A DNA stretch of 64,000 nucleotides from positions 1-64,000 of the forward strand of contig NZ_JADNRA010000026.1 in assembly GCF_015709525.1 (NCBI RefSeq), read 5' to 3'. The DNA comes from Methylocystis sp. L43 (GTDB lineage Bacteria; Pseudomonadota; Alphaproteobacteria; Rhizobiales; Beijerinckiaceae). Under the pieces are notes generated by a model. The model did not search any database and was not told where the DNA came from. It saw only the letters and a program-made list of their open reading frames with translations. Every line of letters starts with the position of its first letter. Position 1 is the first letter of the stretch. Positions 9,289 through 19,803 of this stretch are shown in pieces. The position numbers and the translations under genes are program-made.

Positions 9289-9735
9289 ATGAGACGATAC
9301 GGCCTGGGCGTCATTTTTCTCGGGCTCGCGCTCGCGCTTTGCGGCGCTTATGGCATGTGGTCCGGGTGGGATTACATTCAGCTCGAGCGCGGTTGGAGCC
9401 TGTTCATCGGCGGCGCCACGGCGGTCTCTGGCGGCGTGGTGACGATCGCGCTGGGGCGCGCAATCGGCGTGCTGGGCCGCATCGCCGACAAAGTTCCGGC
9501 GACCCAGGCGAGTGCGGCGCCGGATTTGGTGCAAGAGGCGCAGGCGGCGCAACAGCAGCAGCGTGTCGCCGCCACAGCGTCGAAGCCGCCGGTTGAAGTC
9601 GACCGATATATCGCCAGCGGATCCGTCTATGTGATGTTTTCCGACGGATCGGTGGAAGTGCAGACCGATGGCGCCGCGCGGCGCTATCCTTCGCTTGCGG
9701 CGTTGCGCGCCGACACTGGCGTCGGCGGCGGGTGA
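9289..9735 (+). CDS. Membrane protein of unknown function
   Basis: A 148-residue protein with two hydrophobic helices in the first ~60 residues, then a Gln/Ala-rich linker (EAQAAQQQQ) and a C-terminal segment (about 110-148) with a short repeating-strand look (YVMFSDGSVEVQTDGAARRYPSL). No family recognised. The ATG at 9289 is preferred over 9283 because AAGG then lies six bases upstream. It converges with the CBS gene, the two ending 8 bases apart. Confidence 0.7.
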   Translation: MRRYGLGVIFLGLALALCGAYGMWSGWDYIQLERGWSLFIGGATAVSGGVVTIALGRAIGVLGRIADKVPATQASAAPDLVQEAQAAQQQQRVAATASKPPVEVDRYIASGSVYVMFSDGSVEVQTDGAARRYPSLAALRADTGVGGG

Positions 9736-9742
9736 CGCGCAC

Positions 9743-10684
9743 TCAATTGCGCGCCGCGCTCCACATCAGGAAGAGCGCAGCGTCGCCTGGCAGACCTTCG
9801 GGAAAATCGACGATTTGCGCGGCGATACGAAAGCCGCGAGGGTGTAGTTCATTCCGCCACCGATGAAAGACGTCGGCTGGCTCGCCGCGCAGAGTCGCCG
9901 GCCAATGGGGGTCTGGCGCATTGATCGCGCGGCCGCCGTCGGCGCACAGCTGCGACGGAAATCGGATGAGCAAATGTTCGGTGAGGCCGGCCGCCGCACT
10001 GCGTCGCGCCTGCTCCAGCATCTCGCGCCATTGCGGCTCTGTCAGCCGCTGGCTCGCGAGATCACGAATGCGTTGTTCGCGCAGTTCGATCGCCACCCGT
10101 CGACGTTCGACGCGCTCGAGGTCGAGCTGACGCTCATGCGCCTCGACGAGTTCACGAAATTCCTGCGCCGTCGCGACGGCGCAGCGGTCGCCGGTTTGCT
10201 GCGGAAGGGAGATCAGCGGACGACGCCGATGCGCCTCCAAAGCCATCGCGGTAAAGCCTCCCGCCATCGCCTCCATGACTTCCTTGCGCAGCACGAGGCC
10301 GATGATCTTGTGCCCTTCGACGACGGGGATGCGTTTGAGGCTATGGCTCTCCATAATTCGCGCGATGTCTGGAACTTTGGCGAAGTCGGAAATCGATATT
10401 GCCGGCGACGTCATCACTTCGCGCAGCTCGCGACCATTCGAGTGAAAGAGGGGCTTAGGCCTGTTGCGCAGTAGAAATTCCGGAATGGCGCCAAGGTCGG
10501 GCAGCGGCTGCGGGCGCGCCTGTTCAAGATTGCTGCGCGTCACGATTCCGATGGGCGCCAGCTCGTCGTCGACGACCGGCACGGCGCCTAGTCCGCATTC
10601 GGCGAGAAGTTTCGCGACGTAATCGAGATCCGCGTCCGCCGTGACATAAGGAAAGTTGCTGTTCATCAGATCGCGCGCGATCAT
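9743..10684 (-). CDS. CBS-domain protein
   Basis: A 313-residue protein. Two CBS modules lie in the first ~145 residues (RDLMNSNFPYVTADADLDYVAKLL...GAVPVVDDE, then EVMTSPAISISDFAKVPDIARIM...RIPVVEGHKIIGLVLRKEVM). Such pairs bind adenosine nucleotides and act as regulatory sensors. The rest (about 165-313) is Arg-rich and then ends in a compact domain that I do not recognise. It lies upstream of no obvious partner; xthA is 32 bases before it on the same strand and may be co-transcribed. Confidence 0.8.
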   Translation of the reverse strand: MIARDLMNSNFPYVTADADLDYVAKLLAECGLGAVPVVDDELAPIGIVTRSNLEQARPQPLPDLGAIPEFLLRNRPKPLFHSNGRELREVMTSPAISISDFAKVPDIARIMESHSLKRIPVVEGHKIIGLVLRKEVMEAMAGGFTAMALEAHRRRPLISLPQQTGDRCAVATAQEFRELVEAHERQLDLERVERRRVAIELREQRIRDLASQRLTEPQWREMLEQARRSAAAGLTEHLLIRFPSQLCADGGRAINAPDPHWPATLRGEPADVFHRWRNELHPRGFRIAAQIVDFPEGLPGDAALFLMWSAARN

Positions 10685-10716
10685 GCCGCCGTCTCGCCTC
10701 CCGATCCCCGTTACGC

Positions 10717-11532
10717 TCAGTCCGATAGTTCGATCGTCACCGGCACGTGGTCGGACGGGCGGGTCCAGCTGCGCGCGTCGCGCAGCACGTCTAGACGTTC
10801 CAGCCCGCCGCCAAGCGCCTCGCTCACCAGAATATGGTCAAGCCGGCGCCCCCGGTTCGACGCCTCCCAATCGGCGGCGCGATAGCTCCACCACGTATAA
10901 AGCTTTTCGTCCACCGGCACGAAATGCCGCATGGCGTCGACCCAAGCGCCCGCCTGTAACACCGCGGTCAGCTTCTCCACCTCGACTGGGGTATGGCTCA
11001 CGACTTTCAATAACGCCTTATGGCTCCAGACGTCATGTTCGAGCGGCGCGACATTTAGATCTCCGACCAGCACCACGCGGCCGCGCGAGACCCCTTCGGT
11101 GACAATCCAGTCGCGCATTTCATCGAGAAAATCGAGCTTGTGCTGAAACTTCGGATTGATGTCGACGTCGGGTTCGTCGCCGCCGGCCGGCACATAGAAA
11201 TTATGCAGCGATATCGGGCCGCTCCGGGCGTCGATTTCCACGCAGATATGACGCGCGTCGCCCTTTTCGCAGAAATCGCGCTTCTCGACGAAACGTAAAG
11301 GCCGCTTCGAAACGACGGCCACGCCGTGGTAGCCCTTCTGGCCGTTGATCGCGATATGCTCATAGCCGAGCGCATGGAGATCCTTCATCGGGAATTCGGC
11401 GTCCCGGCATTTCGTCTCCTGCAGGCAAAGCACGTCCGGCGCCCGGCTCTTGAGAAAGTCGGCGACGAGCGGCATGCGCAGCCGCACGGAATTGATGTTC
11501 CAGGTGGTGATCTTCAGGCTTGCTGCTTTCAA
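10717..11532 (-). CDS. xthA: Exodeoxyribonuclease III / AP endonuclease
   Basis: A 271-residue base-excision-repair nuclease that cuts DNA at abasic sites and removes 3' blocks. All family motifs are present: TTWNINSVR, LQETKC (metal-binding Glu), the GDLNVAP loop (catalytic Asp and Asn), RRLDHILVS and the final SDHVP with the catalytic His. Length is normal. The upstream UPF0283 gene on the same strand ends six bases away, suggesting co-transcription. Confidence 0.95.
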   Translation of the reverse strand: MKAASLKITTWNINSVRLRMPLVADFLKSRAPDVLCLQETKCRDAEFPMKDLHALGYEHIAINGQKGYHGVAVVSKRPLRFVEKRDFCEKGDARHICVEIDARSGPISLHNFYVPAGGDEPDVDINPKFQHKLDFLDEMRDWIVTEGVSRGRVVLVGDLNVAPLEHDVWSHKALLKVVSHTPVEVEKLTAVLQAGAWVDAMRHFVPVDEKLYTWWSYRAADWEASNRGRRLDHILVSEALGGGLERLDVLRDARSWTRPSDHVPVTIELSD

Positions 11533-11538
11533 TGCGGA

Positions 11539-12615
11539 TCAGCTCTTGGTCTTGTCGCCGAAGAGGAAAGGCGCGACGTCCCTGACGCCCGGCTGCTTCT
11601 CGGCGATGAAGGGCGTCGGTCGACAGACGGCCATGGCGGAAAGGCCGACTCGCGCGGTGAGAAGCCCATTCAATACGCCTTCGCCGAGCTTTGCCGAAAT
11701 GCGTGCGGCGATGCCGTGGCCGAGCGCCTGCTGAAGGATAGAGTCGCCGACCGCCACGCCGCCGGTGATGGCGAGATGCGCGCCGACCGAGCGGGCCAGC
11801 TTGAAGAAACCGAGCAGCCCCGGCTTGCCGCCGTAAATCTCCGCGATTTTTCGCATCAGCAAGATCGCCTGGCCGACGACGAAAAGCACGTCGAGGAGCG
11901 CGCGCGGGCTGATCGCCGTGACGACGGAGACGCGTTTGGCGGCGCCGGCGATTTCACGCCGCGCTTCTTGGTCCAGGGGCGCGACGAGATTACGCTCGGC
12001 AAGGGTGATCAGATCGCGTCCGTCGATAATTCGCTTCAAATAGTCGTTGAGCAGCGCGCGCGCCCGGCCGGTGTCCGGACGATCTTCATAGAGCTTGCAA
12101 AGTTCGCCGACGCGCTCGCGCGCAGCCTTACCGTCATCGCTCGCATGCGCCTCGGCCAGCGCGGCATGCAGCTTGGCGATACGATTTTGCCGGCCGATGG
12201 CGCGAAACTCGCGCGTGAGGGAGATAATGGCCGCGACCGCGGCGAGGCCGGCAAGGACCAGGCCCAGCGTCCCGAGAATGGCGGAGTGGCGGAAGGAGTC
12301 TTCGACAACCCCCCATATCCACATCGTCAGCGCCAGGGACAGAAGCCCGCTGACCGCGGAAAGGAAGACTCCGCCCCATGAGAAAACGTAGCGGCGCAGC
12401 ATGCCATCGGCCTGCGCCGCTTCGACGGCGGCTTCATCCCCGGTCATGCCGTCCGCGAACTGGGCGGCCTCAAGCGCGAAAGCGTCAAATTCCGCTTCGA
12501 CAACCTCGATAGACGGCGTCCCGGCGTCGTCTGTCGACGGCGTCGCCTTGGCGGTGACCGTCTGGTCGCCTTCGAGCCGAAAAGCCCGTGGGCGCGGCCT
12601 GCGTTGCTCAGTCAT
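11539..12615 (-). CDS. UPF0283 / TIGR01620 (YcjF-like, DUF697) membrane protein
   Basis: A 358-residue inner-membrane protein. An acidic, Ala-rich N-terminal part (1-~95) is followed by two helices (around residues 100-150), a charged coiled-coil stretch (EFRAIGRQNRIAKLHAALAEAH) and a hydrophobic DUF697 region (about 225-345). The family's function is unknown; in many proteobacteria ycjF sits next to the GTPase-like ycjX, which is not here. MTEQRRPRPRAFRL is a typical family start; a longer reading from 12723 is not supported. Confidence 0.88.
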   Translation of the reverse strand: MTEQRRPRPRAFRLEGDQTVTAKATPSTDDAGTPSIEVVEAEFDAFALEAAQFADGMTGDEAAVEAAQADGMLRRYVFSWGGVFLSAVSGLLSLALTMWIWGVVEDSFRHSAILGTLGLVLAGLAAVAAIISLTREFRAIGRQNRIAKLHAALAEAHASDDGKAARERVGELCKLYEDRPDTGRARALLNDYLKRIIDGRDLITLAERNLVAPLDQEARREIAGAAKRVSVVTAISPRALLDVLFVVGQAILLMRKIAEIYGGKPGLLGFFKLARSVGAHLAITGGVAVGDSILQQALGHGIAARISAKLGEGVLNGLLTARVGLSAMAVCRPTPFIAEKQPGVRDVAPFLFGDKTKS

Positions 12616-12834
12616 TCGATTCCTGATTTTGGCCTTCTTACCGCCTCGCGTTCGAAAACGCGACGCGCGCACATGTCGCCAGAGCTTCGAGGGAGCGATT
12701 TCAATTAAAAAAGGCGCCCACAAGGCCTCGACATATAGGCGGTCACCGCGACTGAAAACGCTTATTGCGGCGCGATAGCGCCTCCTTTAGCATCCTCAAG
12801 CCTTTCGCTGTCGAGAAGTATCGCGTTTTCACGG

Positions 12835-13428
12835 ATGAACTCCATCATTTACGACATCGTCGCCCTTGCGATCGGCTATTTGCTGGGCTCCATCCCCTTC
12901 GGTCTCCTGCTCACGCGCGTCGCGGGCACGACGGACCTGCGGGCGATCGGCTCCGGCAATATCGGCGCGACCAATGTGTTGCGCACCGGGCGAAAGGATC
13001 TCGCGGCGGCGACCCTGCTGCTGGACGGCCTGAAAGGCACGGCGGCGGCGCTCATCGGCGCCTCGCTTTCGCCCGAAGGGGGCATGATCGCCGGTCTCGC
13101 GGCATTCATCGGCCATGTTGCGCCGGTCTGGCTGCAGTTTAAGGGCGGAAAGGGCGTTGCGACGTTTCTCGGCGTGCTCTTCGGGCTCAGCTGGCCGGCG
13201 GCGCTGATTTTCTGCGCCGTCTGGCTCTCGGCGGCGGCGCTGTGGCGTTATTCGTCGCTGGGCGCGCTGACCGCGAGCGCGACGGCGCCAGTGGTCCTGT
13301 TCATGCTCGGCCATCGAGCCGAAGCCTTTGTCGTGGCGGCGATGGCCGCAATCGTCTTCTATAGACATCGCGAGAATATCGCCCGTCTGCGCGCCGGCAC
13401 CGAAACACGCATCGGACAGAAGGCGTGA
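12835..13428 (+). CDS. plsY: Glycerol-3-phosphate acyltransferase PlsY
   Basis: A 197-residue integral membrane enzyme that transfers an acyl group from acyl-phosphate to glycerol-3-phosphate, the first step of phospholipid synthesis. Hallmarks are [10 protein letters not shown], the [12 protein letters not shown] motif, DGLKG, and [12 protein letters not shown]. Helices are spread through the chain. The stop overlaps the GTG start of dprA by four bases, a frequent alphaproteobacterial pairing. Confidence 0.95.
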   Translation: MNSIIYDIVALAIGYLLGSIPFGLLLTRVAGTTDLRAIGSGNIGATNVLRTGRKDLAAATLLLDGLKGTAAALIGASLSPEGGMIAGLAAFIGHVAPVWLQFKGGKGVATFLGVLFGLSWPAALIFCAVWLSAAALWRYSSLGALTASATAPVVLFMLGHRAEAFVVAAMAAIVFYRHRENIARLRAGTETRIGQKA

Positions 13429-14684
13429 CCGGGGCGTCGCCAGGGCGATTGAGCGAAGAGCAGCTCGTCGACTGGCTCAGGCTCATCCGCAGCGAAAATG
13501 TCGGGCCGCGCACCTTCAGACAGCTCATCAATCGCTTCGGCGGCGCCGGCGCGGCGTTGGACGCGCTGCCGTCGGTTGCGGCGCGGTCCCTGCGCGGGCG
13601 GGTTATCCGCATCGCCACTCGTGAGGAAGCGCTGCGCGAGATCGAGGCGGCGCGCGCGCTCGGCGTTCGCTTCGCCACGACGGGCGATCCGGACTATCCG
13701 TCGCTGCTGCGGGAAATCGCCGATGCGCCGCCGCTCATCGCGATGCGCGGCGTGTCCTGGACCGCGCAGCGCGACGGCGTCGCGATTGTCGGCTCGCGCA
13801 ACGCTTCAGCCGCCGGTCTCGCCTTCGCCGAACGGCTCGCGCGCAGCCTCGCGCTCGAGAATTACGTCATCGTTTCCGGCCTCGCGCGCGGCATCGACGC
13901 CGTCGCGCATCGCGCCACGCTCGAAACCGGCACGATCGCCGTGCTTGCCGGCGGCCATGCGCGACCGTATCCCGCCGAACATGCGCGGCTTGTCGAAGAG
14001 ATCGCCGAGAGGGGACTGATCGTCTCGGAGATGCCCATCGAATGGGAGCCGCGCGGCCGCGATTTTCCGCGCCGAAATCGCATTATCTCCGGGCTCAGCC
14101 GCGCGACCATCGTCGTCGAGGCGGCGCGGCGTTCCGGCTCGCTGATCACGGCGCGTTTCGCCAATGAGCAGGGGCGAGAGGTCTTCGCCGTTCCGGGATC
14201 GCCGCTCGATCCGCGCGCCGAAGGCGTCAATGATCTCATCCGCCAAGGCGCGACGTTGTGTGCGCGCCCCGAGGACGTGATTTCGGTGCTTGCCGAGAAC
14301 GCGGGGACCCCGCCGCGCAAGAATCTCTTTGACGACGACTCTCTCGAAGGACAGGACACGCTGATCGACGAATTGGATCTTTTCGCCGGCCTCGATGGCG
14401 CGGCGTTTGAGGAGAGGGCAGCTCCCAAGCGATTCTCGCCGCCAAGCCCGTCAGCGGATTGCGTCGCTGATCTCGACGCGCGTCCGCCAGGCGACGAGGC
14501 GCCGCAGCGCGACGCGCATGAGGTTATCCTGTCCCTGCTCGGGCCTGCGCCTATCGCGATCGACGATCTCATCCGCGTCGCCGGATTGACGGCGCGCGAA
14601 GTGCAGGGAGTCCTCGTCGAACTGGACATCGAGGGGCGCTTGCAGCGTCACGGCGCCAACAGCGTTTCCCTCGTAATCAACTAA
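13425..14684 (+). CDS. dprA: DNA-processing protein DprA
   Basis: A 419-residue protein that loads RecA on incoming single-stranded DNA during transformation. It has an N-terminal helical domain, the Rossmann-like core ([82 protein letters not shown]) and a C-terminal winged-helix part (about 360-419). It uses a GTG start inside the end of plsY, so translation is probably coupled. Other competence genes are not in the window. Confidence 0.95.
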   Translation: MTGASPGRLSEEQLVDWLRLIRSENVGPRTFRQLINRFGGAGAALDALPSVAARSLRGRVIRIATREEALREIEAARALGVRFATTGDPDYPSLLREIADAPPLIAMRGVSWTAQRDGVAIVGSRNASAAGLAFAERLARSLALENYVIVSGLARGIDAVAHRATLETGTIAVLAGGHARPYPAEHARLVEEIAERGLIVSEMPIEWEPRGRDFPRRNRIISGLSRATIVVEAARRSGSLITARFANEQGREVFAVPGSPLDPRAEGVNDLIRQGATLCARPEDVISVLAENAGTPPRKNLFDDDSLEGQDTLIDELDLFAGLDGAAFEERAAPKRFSPPSPSADCVADLDARPPGDEAPQRDAHEVILSLLGPAPIAIDDLIRVAGLTAREVQGVLVELDIEGRLQRHGANSVSLVIN

Positions 14685-15061
14685 AAGTTGTAATCAGGCC
14701 GATCTGTCGATTGGATAGCCGCCAAGCTCGCGCGCCCGCATGTCCGCCTCGGCGCGGGCGAGATTCAAAAAATAGCAGAGCATGGGCATGTCGCAGCGAC
14801 TGGCGAGTTTCGCCATTTCGTCTGACATATCAGCAATATATGACGCGATGGACGCCGCTTCCTGATTGGCTTTGGCGCTGTCCGCGGTCATTGCGGAGGT
14901 CTTGCTACAATCTTTTTGAGAAGCATCTGGCCGGGGCATCGCTGTCAGTCTCCACGGACCACGAGGCAGGTTATGAATAAGGTAAGCATCGGAGTTTCTT
15001 GTATTTTTTTTCCATCACGCCTATCCCGTGTCAAGAACAAAATTCTATCAAAAGTTGTAAT
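14683..15061. repeat. Pair of 12-base direct repeats flanking a small gene
   Basis: AAAAGTTGTAAT occurs at 14683-14694, overlapping the end of dprA, and again at 15050-15061. The two copies bracket the small gene at 14694-14939 and an AT-rich stretch. Such an AT-rich 12-mer twice in 370 bases of GC-rich DNA is unlikely by chance. Confidence 0.6.
14694..14939 (-). CDS. Small conserved protein of unknown function
   Basis: An 81-residue soluble protein, mainly helical, with the core IASYIADMSDEMAKLASRCDMPMLCYFLNLARAEA. This core is familiar from small Rhizobiales hypothetical proteins, but no function is known to me. Starts at 14939 (GGAG about ten bases upstream) or at the internal ATG for MTADSAK are both possible. 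It lies between 12-base direct repeats. Confidence 0.65.
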   Translation of the reverse strand: MPRPDASQKDCSKTSAMTADSAKANQEAASIASYIADMSDEMAKLASRCDMPMLCYFLNLARAEADMRARELGGYPIDRSA

Positions 15062-15077
15062 GCTGCGATGGAGGCCG

Positions 15078-15542
15078 CTACAGACGTTTCAAACGGTCCA
15101 GCGCGCCTTGCAGGATATAGGCGGCCGCCATTCGGTCGACGACTTCGGCGCGTTTGGCGCGCGAGGCGTTCTGCGCGATCAATTCGCGCGTTACAGCCGC
15201 GGTCGACAGGCGCTCGTCCCAGAAGGCGAAGGGCAGGGATGCGAGCTTGGAAAGATTCCGCATGAAGGCGCGCGTCGCCTGCGCGCGGGGCCCTTCCGTG
15301 CCGTCCATGTTGAGCGGCAGCCCGACCACCAGCGCGCAAATATCGAAATCGGCCGCGCGTTTGAGCAAGGCGGCGGCGTCTGGAGAAAACTTCGCTCGCG
15401 CGATCGTATCAAGTGGCGACGCGAGCCGCCGCTCAACGTCCGAAAGCGCCAATCCAATGGTTTTGGTCCCGAGATCCAATCCCATCAGCCGGCCCTTAGG
15501 CGGCAGAAGCGCCGCCAGTTCTTCAAGGGTCGTCGCGCGCAT
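15078..15542 (-). CDS. ruvX: RuvX/YqgF-family RNase H-like protein
   Basis: A 154-residue putative Holliday-junction resolvase that is also implicated in pre-16S rRNA end processing. The RNase H fold shows as LMGLDLGTKTIGLALSD (first catalytic Asp), VVGLPLNMDGTEGPRAQ, and WDERLSTAAVTREL near the end, with a closing Asp in EVVDRMAAAYILQ. The ATG at 15542 is preferred to 15575 on homologue length. Head-to-head with gatC. Confidence 0.9.
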   Translation of the reverse strand: MRATTLEELAALLPPKGRLMGLDLGTKTIGLALSDVERRLASPLDTIARAKFSPDAAALLKRAADFDICALVVGLPLNMDGTEGPRAQATRAFMRNLSKLASLPFAFWDERLSTAAVTRELIAQNASRAKRAEVVDRMAAAYILQGALDRLKRL

Positions 15543-15696
15543 GGTCACCGCGATTTCGCTAACACGCCGCCGCATTTCCGCAAACTCAGCGGGCTCCGCG
15601 CTTCGGCTTTTTGCCTCTACGATCCGCTTCGCAACATTGCGCCGCGAAAGGCCAAGCGCTATAGCGCCCGTCGAGACCTTTCTTGCGGAGCCCTAG

Positions 15697-15984
15697 ATGT
15701 CCGTTGATTCCGCGACCGTCCGCCGGATCGCCCATCTCTCGCGTATCGCCATCGAAGACAGCGAGGTCGAGCGCCTTCGCGGCGAACTCAACGCCATTCT
15801 GGCTTTCGTGGAGACGTTGAGCGAGGTCGATGTCGAAGGCGTTGAGCCGTTGACCTCTGCCTTGCCGATGCAAATGAAGAAGCGCGCCGACGTCGTGACC
15901 GACGGCGGCATCGCCGATGAGATTCTCGCCAACGCGCCTTTGCGGGAGGATCATTATTTCGTCGTGCCCAAGGTGATCGAATAG
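15697..15984 (+). CDS. gatC: Asp/Glu-tRNA amidotransferase subunit C
   Basis: A 95-residue subunit that stabilises the GatCAB complex, which converts Glu-tRNA(Gln) or Asp-tRNA(Asn) to the amide form. Typical features are [36 protein letters not shown] and the final [19 protein letters not shown] sits eight bases before the ATG. gatA begins 52 bases later; gatB is separate at 18297. Confidence 0.95.
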   Translation: MSVDSATVRRIAHLSRIAIEDSEVERLRGELNAILAFVETLSEVDVEGVEPLTSALPMQMKKRADVVTDGGIADEILANAPLREDHYFVVPKVIE

Positions 15985-16036
15985 CGCTTGTCGCGCCGGC
16001 GCCGCGCATGCGGCGGCCTCAGATATAAAGGGACAA

Positions 16037-17527
16037 ATGTCCGACCCCACGCATCTTTCATTGGCCGAGGCGCGCGACGCGCTCAAATCCAAACAGCTTT
16101 CCGCCGTTGAACTGGCGCAGGCGCATATCGACGCCATCGGGAAATCGCGCGCGCTCAACTGCTTCATCACGGAGACGCCGGAGGTCGCGCTGGCGCAGGC
16201 GCAAGAGAGCGACGCGCGCATTGCGCGCGGCGACGCGCGACCGCTCGAGGGTCTGCCGCTCGGGATAAAGGATCTCTATTGCTCCAAAGGCGTGCGCACG
16301 ACGGCGGGGAGTCGAATTCTCGACGACTTCACGCCGACATATGAGTCGACAGTCTCAGCGAATTTGCTGCGCGACGGCGCGGCCACGCTCGGCAAGCTCA
16401 ATCTCGACGAATTCGCGATGGGGTCGTCGAACGAAACGAGCGCCTTCGGCCCGGTCGTGTCGCCATGGCGCCGCGCCGCCGATCCCGACTCCAAGATCGT
16501 GCCGGGCGGTTCTTCGGGAGGCTCGTCGTCGGCGGTGGCCGCGCGTCTTTGCCTTGGCGCCACGGCGACCGATACAGGCGGCTCGATCCGTCAGCCCGCC
16601 GCTTTCACGGGCACTGTCGGCATCAAGCCGACCTATGGCCGCTGCTCGCGCTGGGGCATCGTCGCCTTCGCGTCGTCGCTGGACCAGGCGGGTCCGATCA
16701 CGCGCACTGTGCGCGACGCAGCGATCATGCTCAGGTCGATGGCCGGCCACGATCCGAAAGACACCACCAGCGTTGACGCGCCTGTGCCGGACTACGAAGC
16801 CGCTGTCGGCACCTCTGTGAAGGGACGCCGCATCGGCGTGCCGAAGGAATATCGCATCGATGGAATGTCGGCGGAGATCGCCGCCTTATGGGATAAGGGA
16901 GTTGCTTGGCTGAAGGACGCGGGCGCGGAGATCGTCGAGATCTCCCTGCCGCATACACGCTACGCCTTGCCCACATATTACATTATCGCGCCGGCAGAAG
17001 CGTCCTCCAATCTCGCGCGCTATGACGGCGTGCGGTACGGGTGTCGCGAGCAGGGTCGCGACATCAGCGAAATGTACGAGAAGACGCGCGCAGCGGGCTT
17101 TGGTCCGGAGGTGCGGCGGCGCATTATGATCGGCACTTATGTGCTCTCCGCCGGCTATTACGACGCTTATTACGTCCGTGCGCAGAAAGTCCGCAGCCTG
17201 ATCAAGCGCGATTTTGACGAAGCCTTCGCGTCCGGCGTGGACGCCGTCCTGACGCCGGCGACCCCGTCCACCGCCTTCGCGCAGGGAGAAAAGGGCGCCG
17301 CCGATCCTGTAGAAATGTATCTCAACGACGTGTTCACCGTTACGGTGAATATGGCCGGTCTTCCCGGCGTCGCCGTTCCGGGCGGCCTCGCGGCGAACGG
17401 CTTGCCGCTCGGGTTGCAACTCATCGGCAAAGCATTCGACGAAGAGACGCTGTTCTCGCTCGCTGCGGCGATTGAGCGGGCCGCGCCTAAGATAGAACTT
17501 CCGCAGCCATGGTGGCGCGAGGGCTGA
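16037..17527 (+). CDS. gatA: Asp/Glu-tRNA amidotransferase subunit A
   Basis: A 496-residue amidase that frees ammonia from glutamine for GatB. The Lys-Ser-Ser triad is visible: GIKDLYC (Lys), the [10 protein letters not shown] loop and [10 protein letters not shown] (nucleophile Ser). The C-terminus [16 protein letters not shown] is standard. Its TGA stop overlaps the ATG of the chorismate mutase gene. Confidence 0.96.
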   Translation: MSDPTHLSLAEARDALKSKQLSAVELAQAHIDAIGKSRALNCFITETPEVALAQAQESDARIARGDARPLEGLPLGIKDLYCSKGVRTTAGSRILDDFTPTYESTVSANLLRDGAATLGKLNLDEFAMGSSNETSAFGPVVSPWRRAADPDSKIVPGGSSGGSSSAVAARLCLGATATDTGGSIRQPAAFTGTVGIKPTYGRCSRWGIVAFASSLDQAGPITRTVRDAAIMLRSMAGHDPKDTTSVDAPVPDYEAAVGTSVKGRRIGVPKEYRIDGMSAEIAALWDKGVAWLKDAGAEIVEISLPHTRYALPTYYIIAPAEASSNLARYDGVRYGCREQGRDISEMYEKTRAAGFGPEVRRRIMIGTYVLSAGYYDAYYVRAQKVRSLIKRDFDEAFASGVDAVLTPATPSTAFAQGEKGAADPVEMYLNDVFTVTVNMAGLPGVAVPGGLAANGLPLGLQLIGKAFDEETLFSLAAAIERAAPKIELPQPWWREG

Positions 17528-17910
17528 TGATGACGACGCCGGGCGCTGAAAAGGACATTGCGGAACGCCCGCGGCAAGCGCTGCAGGACGAAATGTCCGA
17601 CGTGCGTCGCTTGATCGACGAGCTGGACGAAGAGCTTGTGACGCTGCTCGCAAAGCGCCAGCGACAGATCGAGCGGGCCGCGAGGATCAAACCCGCGTTG
17701 GGAATCCCCGCCAACGTGCCCGAGCGCGTCGAGGAAGTGTTGGCGCATGTGCTTGGCGCTGCGCGCCGCGAGGGACTGTCGGTTGAGGTCGCGATGACCC
17801 TGTGGCGCGCGCTGATCGACTGGTCGATCCAGTACGAAGAGCGGCTGATGGGCGCTCGCGCGCCAAAGGGCGACTCTCAAGGATCGGCGGACGGCGACCG
17901 CTCTTTCTGA
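17527..17910 (+). CDS. Chorismate mutase, AroQ type
   Basis: A 127-residue all-helical enzyme converting chorismate to prephenate for Phe/Tyr synthesis. The N-terminal helix MSDVRRLIDELDEELVTLLAKRQ is the AroQ signature, followed by RIKPALGIPANVPERVEEVLAHV and a third helix ending in WSIQYEE. The start is tied to the gatA stop (ATGA overlap, 17527), implying coupled translation. Its 3' end overlaps the convergent membrane-protein gene by 34 bases. Some such proteins, like PchB, are isochorismate pyruvate lyases; the context gives no sign of siderophore synthesis. Confidence 0.88.
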   Translation: MMTTPGAEKDIAERPRQALQDEMSDVRRLIDELDEELVTLLAKRQRQIERAARIKPALGIPANVPERVEEVLAHVLGAARREGLSVEVAMTLWRALIDWSIQYEERLMGARAPKGDSQGSADGDRSF

Positions 17911-18209
17911 TCGCCGTTGGGGGCCTTTGTCTTGACGCGGACGAAACCGTTGCGGATCGACCAGCGCAGGACCTTTAGTGACCACCAATGGAAACGGCGC
18001 GACAGCCTCTGAGCGCCCGGCGAGTGCGGGGCGAGGATCGCAAGCCCCAATGGCAACATCCAGACCCCGAAGACAGGAAGCGGCGCAAGAATGGTTCCAC
18101 CGAGGATCAGGCCGACGCCCACCGGAATGCTCACATAGCGGGGCGCGCCGCGCATGCGGGCGATGACGCCTTTTCGGCGGCTGTCCTCAGAATTGCGTTC
18201 CGTGGCCAT
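17877..18209 (-). CDS. Small membrane protein of unknown function
   Basis: A 110-residue protein with a basic N-terminus, two close hydrophobic segments (about 27-62: [37 protein letters not shown]) and a basic, Trp-containing tail. I do not recognise it beyond being a common type of short alphaproteobacterial membrane protein. Its end overlaps the convergent chorismate mutase gene. Confidence 0.72.
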   Translation of the reverse strand: MATERNSEDSRRKGVIARMRGAPRYVSIPVGVGLILGGTILAPLPVFGVWMLPLGLAILAPHSPGAQRLSRRFHWWSLKVLRWSIRNGFVRVKTKAPNGDQKERSPSADP

Positions 18210-18296
18210 CTCGCCCGTTTCCCTCTGCTGCGCGCCGGCCGTTCCGCTCTTGCGAAGCGTGGTTTATATGGAAGGCATAAGTTTAGCGAGGCGGAT

Positions 18297-19766
18297 ATGA
18301 CGACACAGGCGGCTCCCAACAAGCTCATCAGCGGCGCAACCGGCGACTGGGAAGTCGTGATCGGCATGGAGATACATGCGCAGGTGACGAGCAACGCCAA
18401 GCTCTTCTCCGGCGCTTCCGCGGAGTATGGCGGCGCGCCCAACGATCACGTCTCTCTGGTCGACGCGGCCATGCCGGGCATGCTGCCGGTCATCAACGAG
18501 GAATGCGTCAAGCAGGCGATCCGCACAGGTCTCGGCTTAGAGGCCAAGATCAACCTGCGTTCGGTTTTCGACCGCAAGAACTATTTCTATCCCGACCTGC
18601 CGCAGGGCTATCAGATCTCTCAGTTCAAACATCCGATCGTCGGCGAAGGCGCCGTGATCGTCGACGTATCGCCGAGCGAGCGCATCACGGTGGGCATCGA
18701 GCGTCTGCATCTCGAGCAGGACGCTGGCAAGTCGCTGCATGATCTTTCGGCGACGGAAAGCCACGTCGATCTCAACCGCAGCGGCGTCGCGCTCATGGAG
18801 ATCGTCTCCAAGCCCGACCTGCGTTCGGCGGAAGAGGCGCGCGCCTATGTTTCGAAGCTGCGGACGATCTTGCGCTACATCGGCTCCTGCGACGGCAACA
18901 TGGAGCAGGGTTCGCTGCGCGCCGACGTCAACGTCTCCGTGCGCCGCCCCGGCGCGCCGCTCGGCACGCGCTGCGAGATCAAGAACGTCAACTCCATCCG
19001 CTTCATCGGCCAGGCGATCGAGGTCGAGGCGCGCCGACAGATCGGCATTCTTGAAGACGGCGGCGCGATCGCCCAGGAGACGCGGCTCTTCGATCCGGGG
19101 AGGGGAGAGACGCGCTCGATGCGCTCCAAGGAGGAAGCGCATGATTACCGGTACTTTCCCGATCCGGATTTGCTGCCGCTCGAGTTCGACCAGCCATATG
19201 TCGACGCGCTAAGGGCGCAGTTGCCGGAGCTGCCCGACGCGAAGCGCGCGCGCTTTATCGATCAATACGGCCTGCCGCCTTACGACGCCGGCGTGCTTGT
19301 GATGGAGCGCGCGGCCGCCGACTATTTCGAGGAGACGGCGAAGGGACGCGACGCCAAGCTTGCGGCCAACTGGGTGATCAACGAGTTGTTCGGCCGTCTG
19401 AACAAGGAGGCGCTCGACGTCACGCGCTCGCCAGTGTCGTCGCAGGCTTTGGGCGCGATCATCGACCTCATCTCGCAGAATGTTATTTCGGGCAAGATCG
19501 CCAAGGATCTTTTCGAGATCGTCTGGACGGAAGGCGGCGATCCCAAGGAGATCGTCGACGCGCGCGGCATGAAGCAGGTGACCGACACGGGCGCCATCGA
19601 AGCCGCCGTCGACGCCGTCATCGCCGCCAATCCCGACAAGGTAGAGCAGGCGAAGGCGAAGCCAACAATGCTCGGCTGGTTCGTCGGACAGGTGATGAAG
19701 CAGACGGGCGGCAAGGCGAATCCGCAGTCGGTGAACGAGCTGCTCAAGCGCAAGTTGGGCGTCTGA
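18297..19766 (+). CDS. gatB: Asp/Glu-tRNA amidotransferase subunit B
   Basis: A 489-residue subunit that phosphorylates and amidates mischarged tRNA. Motifs: [13 protein letters not shown], the [19 protein letters not shown] segment, [10 protein letters not shown], and the C-terminal YqeY-like tail ending in [12 protein letters not shown] lies five bases before the ATG; an upstream in-frame reading from 17988 is spurious. It is split from gatCA by two small genes. Confidence 0.96.
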   Translation: MTTQAAPNKLISGATGDWEVVIGMEIHAQVTSNAKLFSGASAEYGGAPNDHVSLVDAAMPGMLPVINEECVKQAIRTGLGLEAKINLRSVFDRKNYFYPDLPQGYQISQFKHPIVGEGAVIVDVSPSERITVGIERLHLEQDAGKSLHDLSATESHVDLNRSGVALMEIVSKPDLRSAEEARAYVSKLRTILRYIGSCDGNMEQGSLRADVNVSVRRPGAPLGTRCEIKNVNSIRFIGQAIEVEARRQIGILEDGGAIAQETRLFDPGRGETRSMRSKEEAHDYRYFPDPDLLPLEFDQPYVDALRAQLPELPDAKRARFIDQYGLPPYDAGVLVMERAAADYFEETAKGRDAKLAANWVINELFGRLNKEALDVTRSPVSSQALGAIIDLISQNVISGKIAKDLFEIVWTEGGDPKEIVDARGMKQVTDTGAIEAAVDAVIAANPDKVEQAKAKPTMLGWFVGQVMKQTGGKANPQSVNELLKRKLGV

Positions 19767-19803
19767 CGCGCGCCCGTTCGTCGAAAAAAACGAATCAGTT
19801 CAC

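Noticed and set aside
14916-15707. 263-residue + strand reading frame
   Set aside because: It runs antisense through ruvX, has Arg-rich composition and no recognisable domain; it is a shadow frame.
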